DNA of 64,000 bases from Candidatus Borkfalkia ceftriaxoniphila. GTDB lineage: Bacteria > Bacillota > Clostridia > Christensenellales > Borkfalkiaceae. The DNA lies in contig NZ_SDOZ01000002.1 in the NCBI RefSeq assembly GCF_004134775.1, forward strand, positions 248,001 through 312,000. The letters are read 5' to 3'. Positions 58,764-64,000 of the stretch are shown piece after piece. A program made the position numbers and the translations under genes. The number at the start of each line of letters is the position of its first letter. Within the stretch, counting starts at the first letter, position 1. Below the pieces are notes generated by a model, which was not told the DNA's origin, did not search any database, and was given only the letters and a program-made list of their open reading frames with translations.

Positions 58764-60359
58764 CTATACGAACTCGTAATTTTGCAAAGCCGACATCAAT
58801 TCGGACATTTTTTGTTGCGTTTCAGCTGACATTCTCGCGGTATGCCTGTGCGATACGATATCGTTCGGCAATGTATATGGCGCAACGTAATTTCGAATAA
58901 GAACTTCTTCGGCGTTGCAAAAAACAGGATGCTCCGTTCCGTTGAAATTTTCCAGCGAAAACGGAGTTATTTCGCTCAACGAAAAGACTTGCTGCCAGTC
59001 GAATAAAAAGACGTTGTCAAAACCGTAAACGATTTTATCGGTCTTTTTTTCGCTCAGATGAATTTTTTTATAAGCGATTTTACGGTATTTGTCGAACAAA
59101 TTATTGATTTTAACCAAATGGTTTTCGGGAATTTTAAAACAGACATGATAGCCGCAACCCAGTTCCTCCTGCAATTTTCTGAAATCGGTAACCAAGTCGT
59201 GCTTTAAACCCTTGAAAGATTCCCAGATAACCGAACTATCTCCCTGACAATAATCAAAGGGGAATATATCCACATAGGCGGGCAGATCGCTGTTTTTAAA
59301 GCGGAATTTATAGACCCGATCCCCCCATTCCGTATTGTACAATATATCTATACTGAAATTGCCGTCGTTTTGCAAATACCTGATTATTTTATGCAGGTCT
59401 TCACGCATGACGCCGATATCGATGTCGTCGTCCCAGGGAATAAAAGCGTTATGCCGTTTTGCCCCCAACAGCGTCCCGTAATACAGCCAATAGTCGATAT
59501 GCAATCGCTGACAAAGTTTTTTCAGTTTCGTCAATAAAAAGTCGCTTCCCCGCTGTGTATATGCAACGGGTCCGGTCGCCTTATCAACTCCCCTAAAAAA
59601 GAATTTACGGTCTTCGAGCGTTGCGTTTTCGTTCCCTTGAAACAATTCGTTGAAAAGATCGATCGCGCGCCGATTGATGATATCCAAACCGTGCGTAGTT
59701 ACTGGATAATCGGCAAGAGACGCGATGTAACCTTTTAAGATTTGTTTGTTTTTAAAAAAATGTTTGGCATAGTCGGACGATTGTAAAATCCTGTATTGAA
59801 AAACATTGATGCTTTGAAAATACAAATTTAAGTTTGCGTCGCCAAATTCCACCGTGTCGGTTACTACCCGTAATTTTTCTTTCGTTTGAACGTCTTTAGT
59901 ATAAAAGGCGCAAAAAAGCACGCGCGATTCAATCGCGGTCTTGACCGTAAGCATAAAAATCACGAGGTTTTTGCAAAGTTCATCGTCGAAAAGCGAACAA
60001 TCGTACAGCAGCGAATCGTTCATCAGGAAAAAGATCTGATTATCATTGCTGTCCGCGAGCGCGATTTCTATTCGGCTGTCGGAAACTTTTTGCAAGGACG
60101 GCATGTTCCCCAGGATCATCAACCCGTCTTCATCAAAATCTTTCGGGTCTACCCATCGGCTGTTTTTTACGATTTCCTGCTCTTGAAAGCGAAAAACATA
60201 TTCGCGCACCAATTTATTATTGATTTCAAAATGCCTTTGACAATGTATGGGGATTCTGGCGATTTTCAATATGTCCGTATATACATATAATTTCACGACG
60301 TCGTCGATCGAAATCGAATACTCTTCCAAATCGATGAGTCCTCTATATAAATTTTCCAT
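58764..60359 (-). CDS. LicD-family phosphocholine/phosphosugar transferase with long N-terminal extension
   Basis: 531 residues from the ATG at 60359, which shares one base with the upstream stop; a GTG one codon earlier is also possible. The LicD core lies in the C-terminal part: YWLYYGTLLGAKRHNAFIPW, then the DDDID cluster (Trp309, Asp310-312, Asp314) that binds metal, and VDIFPFDY. LicD proteins move phosphocholine or phosphoethanolamine-like groups to surface glycans. The first ~280 residues (IEIALADSNDNQIFFLMND) do not match LicD and are unknown. It sits between the two GT2-HAD genes in one operon. Confidence 0.82.
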   Translation of the reverse strand: MENLYRGLIDLEEYSISIDDVVKLYVYTDILKIARIPIHCQRHFEINNKLVREYVFRFQEQEIVKNSRWVDPKDFDEDGLMILGNMPSLQKVSDSRIEIALADSNDNQIFFLMNDSLLYDCSLFDDELCKNLVIFMLTVKTAIESRVLFCAFYTKDVQTKEKLRVVTDTVEFGDANLNLYFQSINVFQYRILQSSDYAKHFFKNKQILKGYIASLADYPVTTHGLDIINRRAIDLFNELFQGNENATLEDRKFFFRGVDKATGPVAYTQRGSDFLLTKLKKLCQRLHIDYWLYYGTLLGAKRHNAFIPWDDDIDIGVMREDLHKIIRYLQNDGNFSIDILYNTEWGDRVYKFRFKNSDLPAYVDIFPFDYCQGDSSVIWESFKGLKHDLVTDFRKLQEELGCGYHVCFKIPENHLVKINNLFDKYRKIAYKKIHLSEKKTDKIVYGFDNVFLFDWQQVFSLSEITPFSLENFNGTEHPVFCNAEEVLIRNYVAPYTLPNDIVSHRHTARMSAETQQKMSELMSALQNYEFV

Positions 60360-63300
60360 CACTTATCCTGATGTTTCAGTCGCGCTTTGATTTTTTTCCG
60401 GAAAGTTTTATTATCAAACAAAAAATAAAACAGGGCGCGACCGAGTTTCGATTTCGCCCGAAACGTTCTGTCGATATATACGATCCTGTCGGATGCAATA
60501 TTATCTCTCGTCCAGAACAAAGTTTCGAGGAAACTTTTCTTTACATACCCGCTGTACATTTTATCTGTTATACAAGTACTATTAAACGTCTGGCAATCCA
60601 AAGGAGTGGCGTTCAGAATAAAATTTTCAAACGCCGCGGAGATATCCTGCGGACGGCACGTAAATAAATGCAGATAATCGGCATACAGAGCCGTAAGATC
60701 CTTACAAAAGTTCACCGCGCCTCTATGCATTTCGCGGATAGCATACGTCTCGGAATACGCGTCTTTCATTTCATCGAATTCAAAGGACAGCGAATTATCT
60801 TTCAAAGAATATCCGATACATGAAGGCGATGAATCCGATATGAAAGTTTCACGTAAAATCGCGGAGACAGTCGGGGAAAAATCATAAAAGCAATGGACTT
60901 TAAACCCGTTTTTTTCCGCGAGCGCCGTCGTTTCGTAACCATTGCCGTGCACGTAAAACACATCGATGGGTTTTTGCGCCAGTTCGGACAGAATCGATTG
61001 CAATCTTCCGCTGTATCCGATGTCAAAGGTAGCGCAGTTTCCCGCGAAAATCGTTTGCATTTTTTTTGAAATGTCGTTTTGATAAGCGCCCGCCTTGTTC
61101 AGATCGAGCGAAATTTCCGACATGGCGCTCAAAAAACCGATAAAGTCATTGATTGTTTCGAAAGGTCGGTCCAAATCGATTCCGTGCTTGCGATACTCCG
61201 AAACGTCTTCCACCGAAATTTCTTTGCAAATTTTACGAAACCAGTTTAAGATTTCCGCGGGCGTATGACATTTATAATCCGTAATGCCTACAAGTTTAAA
61301 AACATCCTCGCGGCTGCGGATCATAAACGGATATAAGGCTTCTCTGGTAGCATAAAAATATGAACTGTTTATGCGAATACCATTCTTTTTTTCCATTGCC
61401 GCGGCAATGATATCAAAGGCCTGTTTTACGACGTATCCGTCCCTTGCCAGGAAATGAACTGTTTCATATCTTTCAGCCAGCGCTTTATCATAGATCCACT
61501 TTGCAAGGCCGAAGATATGCATTCCGAGCGCCATATATCCTATATAATAGGCGTCCGCATTGTAGAGCGTACGGGAATTGAACGGACGAAAGGGATTATC
61601 AAACATATGGTTGGCAACAACGGAAAACATACAACGGAGAGGCAATTGTTCGATGACTCCCTTGCTGTCTATTTTTTGATTGTTGCCGCAATAAATTTCT
61701 TTAAATGAATCTCCCGTATAAAAATCGGAAAATTTATTCGTGAATACGTCGATCGCTTTGGGAATCCATAATGCTTCGATTCCGTTCGCGTTTGCTTTTT
61801 CGATATCCGAATTTTTATTATCTCCGATATGTACGATATTATTCGGGGAAATATGCAAGGAATTCAGCACCGATTTAAATAAAGCTCCCGTCGCCTTCAG
61901 CTTTTTGTATTCGGAAGAGACAAAGATCCGTTCATAAACTTGATATCCGTTCTTGTTGAGGACGGCGGCTACCACTTCTTCGCTCAAATACATATCGGAA
62001 ATGAATACGACCTTTTTACCTGCACGCAACGCCAAATCGTAAAGTTCCGCCCCGCAGCGGCGCGCCGAACTGAATTTGATCTCCAATTCGTTTTCCTTAG
62101 CCATCAGCCTGCTCGCCAATTCTGTTTCGATTTTGAAGGTTTCGGTCAAATAATCGTAAATTTCCGCCAGAGTCACATCCTCGCAATTACGATCGGCAGC
62201 CTTATGTATTTTCCTGCAATCTTCTTCGGCAATTCGCCGCATCTCACGAAAATTTTCGGGGATACAGAAATTCTCAGCACATTCTTCGGCAACAAAACGT
62301 AATAAATCGTCAGGAGACCATAACGGACGGACGATCAGCGTATCGAAAATATCGAAACTGATATATTCCGCGCGCGACGTTAAAATATGCTGTTTCATCT
62401 GTTCCAGCCGATCATCCCAGGCAGTCGAGATTTCATAAAAATAAAAACTGTGGGCGGAAGGCATTCGATAAGAACCGCTACCGAAACCTTTCGCGAACAA
62501 ATTTTTTACGGAACCGTCATTCTGCAAACCCGCCGCAGCAATATTCCCGGACCATATTATGCGATATTGTTCTTTAAAAGCGGCAAAATCTTCTTCAAAC
62601 AGCCGATACTCCTCGATCTCTTTGAGAAAATTTTCTACAAAATCGAAAACCCGAATAATATCTTCGAGATTTTTAATGATTTTTTCGCGGGGCAATCGTA
62701 CGCTCGTAGATGCTTCGCTATGCCTGTAATAAAAATAACAATCATTATCGCAGAAAGCCAGTTTATCGGAAAACGCGTAAAATACCGATGAAAAAGCGAT
62801 ATCCTCCCCCATGATCAGCGGTTCGCTCATCTTTTCCAAATAAGGCAGACAGCGTTCGATCATTTTTTTCGAATAAACTTTATTCCAGACAGTATGCCAG
62901 ATAAAGCACTCTCCGTGTTGTTTGAAAAAAACTCGTAACAATTCGGGAGCAATAACAGATTGTTTATCGCTGTTGAATCTGCGGTAATTGTTATAATACG
63001 TCATTTGACCGCTTTCGTCGATATTGACCGTATTCCCCAATACCATATCCGCGTTTTCGTTGACCGCTTTACGGATCAAAGGATAAAACCAATCGCAGGA
63101 AATAAAGTCGTCGCTGTCGACAAAAGCGATATACGCCCCTTTCGCTTGTTTGATACCCGTCATCCGGGCAGCAAACAGCCCCCGATTTTTCTCATGATTT
63201 ATTATTTTGATCCGACTGTCACCCGCGGCGTATTTCTCGAGTATAGCGGAACAACCATCGGGACTGGCATCATTCACGCAGATCACTTCCAGATTCCGAT

Positions 63301-63394
63301 AACTTTGGGCAAGTATGCTGTCAAGACACCTTTTCAACCATTTTTCCGTATTATACACGGGAATAATTACCGATAACAACTTATTCCGCTCCAT
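60359..63394 (-). CDS. GT2-HAD fusion protein, paralogue with intact motifs
   Basis: 1011 residues; the ATG at 63394 follows GAGAGGAAACT. Domains: GT2 glycosyltransferase (1-290; VIIPVYNTEKWLKRCLDSIL, then FVDSDDF, with DSDD at 93-96); HAD-like (about 340-520; SFDIFDTLIVRPL with Asp348 as the nucleophile; KVVFISDMYLSEEV; VHIGDNKNSDIEKA); and a COG5610-type C-terminal region (about 600-960; HFLARDGYVVKQAFDIIAAA, then TFDIGYSGRLQSILSE). It likely adds a sugar to a surface polymer and may also dephosphorylate or ligate a linked group. It pairs with the degenerate paralogue at 55787 and the LicD transferase. Confidence 0.82.
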   Translation of the reverse strand: MERNKLLSVIIPVYNTEKWLKRCLDSILAQSYRNLEVICVNDASPDGCSAILEKYAAGDSRIKIINHEKNRGLFAARMTGIKQAKGAYIAFVDSDDFISCDWFYPLIRKAVNENADMVLGNTVNIDESGQMTYYNNYRRFNSDKQSVIAPELLRVFFKQHGECFIWHTVWNKVYSKKMIERCLPYLEKMSEPLIMGEDIAFSSVFYAFSDKLAFCDNDCYFYYRHSEASTSVRLPREKIIKNLEDIIRVFDFVENFLKEIEEYRLFEEDFAAFKEQYRIIWSGNIAAAGLQNDGSVKNLFAKGFGSGSYRMPSAHSFYFYEISTAWDDRLEQMKQHILTSRAEYISFDIFDTLIVRPLWSPDDLLRFVAEECAENFCIPENFREMRRIAEEDCRKIHKAADRNCEDVTLAEIYDYLTETFKIETELASRLMAKENELEIKFSSARRCGAELYDLALRAGKKVVFISDMYLSEEVVAAVLNKNGYQVYERIFVSSEYKKLKATGALFKSVLNSLHISPNNIVHIGDNKNSDIEKANANGIEALWIPKAIDVFTNKFSDFYTGDSFKEIYCGNNQKIDSKGVIEQLPLRCMFSVVANHMFDNPFRPFNSRTLYNADAYYIGYMALGMHIFGLAKWIYDKALAERYETVHFLARDGYVVKQAFDIIAAAMEKKNGIRINSSYFYATREALYPFMIRSREDVFKLVGITDYKCHTPAEILNWFRKICKEISVEDVSEYRKHGIDLDRPFETINDFIGFLSAMSEISLDLNKAGAYQNDISKKMQTIFAGNCATFDIGYSGRLQSILSELAQKPIDVFYVHGNGYETTALAEKNGFKVHCFYDFSPTVSAILRETFISDSSPSCIGYSLKDNSLSFEFDEMKDAYSETYAIREMHRGAVNFCKDLTALYADYLHLFTCRPQDISAAFENFILNATPLDCQTFNSTCITDKMYSGYVKKSFLETLFWTRDNIASDRIVYIDRTFRAKSKLGRALFYFLFDNKTFRKKIKARLKHQDK

Positions 63395-63425
63395 AGTTTC
63401 CTCTCACTCAGATAAGATAGACTTT

Positions 63426-64000
63426 TCAATAACCATATTGAAAAGAGATTGCGACGTCGTTTCCGTTGGAAGAAAGATATTCGTAAGACATGGAAACGAA
63501 CTTACCGTCTTCAACGGATATACGCACGGCTATGTCCCCTTGAATTTTGTCATCGGTTATATTTAACCGTCCGAAAAATTCTTTCTTTATTTTAGCATTC
63601 ATGATCAAACTTTGATCCGCTTCTGAATAATCGAGTTCCGAATAACAAGTATACTCCAACAGCGATCCGAAAGATATTTCGTCCCTGGATACGGAGCGCG
63701 GATCTGAAGTAGTTTCTTCGTACATGCCGCTCCCCTCACCGATAGGATTTAAAGTAACCGTCTTGATTGTCAACGAGTATCCTTCTTCGACAGAAACATA
63801 CGACTCCACGACACTGTTTAAAACCAAATCGTCTCTGCATACCTGTACTGATTTTACGATTTTTTTCGAGGATGAAACTTTTTGATATGATTGCGAAACC
63901 TGTAAAAAATTCTTATCTTTATTCTCTACATGCACATCTGCACATCCGACAGAAACAAATACAAAAGATACTCCGAGTAAAACAGCCGCTAAAAGAAGTA
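63426..64000 (-). CDS. Lipoprotein of unknown function (N-terminal end cut by the window edge)
   Basis: The gene continues beyond the right edge; the visible part is the whole mature protein plus most of the signal peptide. Read upstream of the first internal GTG, the frame gives LLLAAVLLGVSFVFVSVGC, a lipobox, so the true start is just outside the window and the GTG inside is not used. The ~170-residue mature protein (CADVHVENKDKNFLQVSQ..., then EYLSSNGNDVAISFQYGY) shows beta-strand-like repeats and no known family. It is 32 bp ahead of the GT2-HAD gene and so heads or belongs to the glycan operon. Function not known. Confidence 0.72.
   Translation of the reverse strand, partial: LLLAAVLLGVSFVFVSVGCADVHVENKDKNFLQVSQSYQKVSSSKKIVKSVQVCRDDLVLNSVVESYVSVEEGYSLTIKTVTLNPIGEGSGMYEETTSDPRSVSRDEISFGSLLEYTCYSELDYSEADQSLIMNAKIKKEFFGRLNITDDKIQGDIAVRISVEDGKFVSMSYEYLSSNGNDVAISFQYGY

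Overview
The window looks like a chromosomal segment of an uncultured, spore-forming, anaerobic Firmicute of the class Clostridia (a Christensenellales-like gut lineage is my guess). The reasons are a SpoVT regulator with a sigma-G-like promoter, a collagen-like GXT spore-surface type protein, an Ile T-box leader, strong TTGACA-17-TATAAT promoters, an archaeal-type class I lysyl-tRNA synthetase, a C_GCAxxG_C_C redox protein and FeoAB. No phage, insertion sequence, CRISPR array, rRNA or integrase was seen.

Layout. 1-4.5 kb: a carbohydrate operon on the minus strand (surface protein with two repeated modules, GH28-like beta-helix lipoprotein, start of a sugar-binding lipoprotein), whose strong promoter carries a LacI-type operator at +1 and a second one about 69 bp downstream. 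4.6-5.3 kb: six tRNA genes (Gly, Arg, His, Gln, Lys, Lys). 5.3-12.3 kb: housekeeping genes (YfcE-like phosphoesterase, RdgB, a two-component system), a radical SAM/TIGR03915-type DNA-metabolism pair, a ferritin-like protein, a C_GCAxxG redox protein and an Sfp-type phosphopantetheinyl transferase. 12.4-18.5 kb: tRNA-Ser, a TetR pair, and a sugar module (arabinose-isomerase-like enzyme divergent from an AraC regulator, and a GH36 alpha-galactosidase). 18.5-27.5 kb: Ku, a three-gene acyl-carrier cassette (ACP, adenylating ligase, BtrH/C39-like putative acyltransferase), a collagen-like protein, a frameshifted GNAT and a giant EndoQ-UvrD fusion. 27.5-36.4 kb: LysRS-I fused to a tRNA-binding domain, two RluA pseudouridine synthases, FeoAB, a large surface protein and an rRNA-methyltransferase-like gene. 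36.4-36.8 kb: a tandem 132-bp repeat built of hairpins. 36.8-54.5 kb: LtaS-like sulfatase, IleRS with T-box, CBS and nitrilase-like proteins, KtrAB, zinc-ribbon membrane proteins, a second adenylating ligase with an HGSNAT-like membrane acyltransferase, and the conserved spoVT - flippase - mazG - dus block. 54.5-64 kb: an envelope-glycan operon with two ~1000-residue GT2-HAD fusion paralogues around a LicD transferase, plus a lipid-anchored tyrosine phosphatase and another lipoprotein.

Most notable: (1) the ACP-ligase-BtrH-like cassette, with a PPTase elsewhere in the window that could activate the carrier; (2) the EndoQ-helicase fusion with sliding-clamp-like QLSxx motifs at the end of each half, and the same QLSMF tail in the radical SAM protein; (3) the glycan operon, in which one GT2-HAD paralogue has lost key residues of both its GT and HAD sites while the other keeps them; (4) a set of genes whose -10 boxes lie 6-8 nt from the start codon, predicting leaderless mRNAs; (5) the identical 132-bp multi-hairpin tandem repeats. 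All assignments are from reading the sequence; no database search was run.
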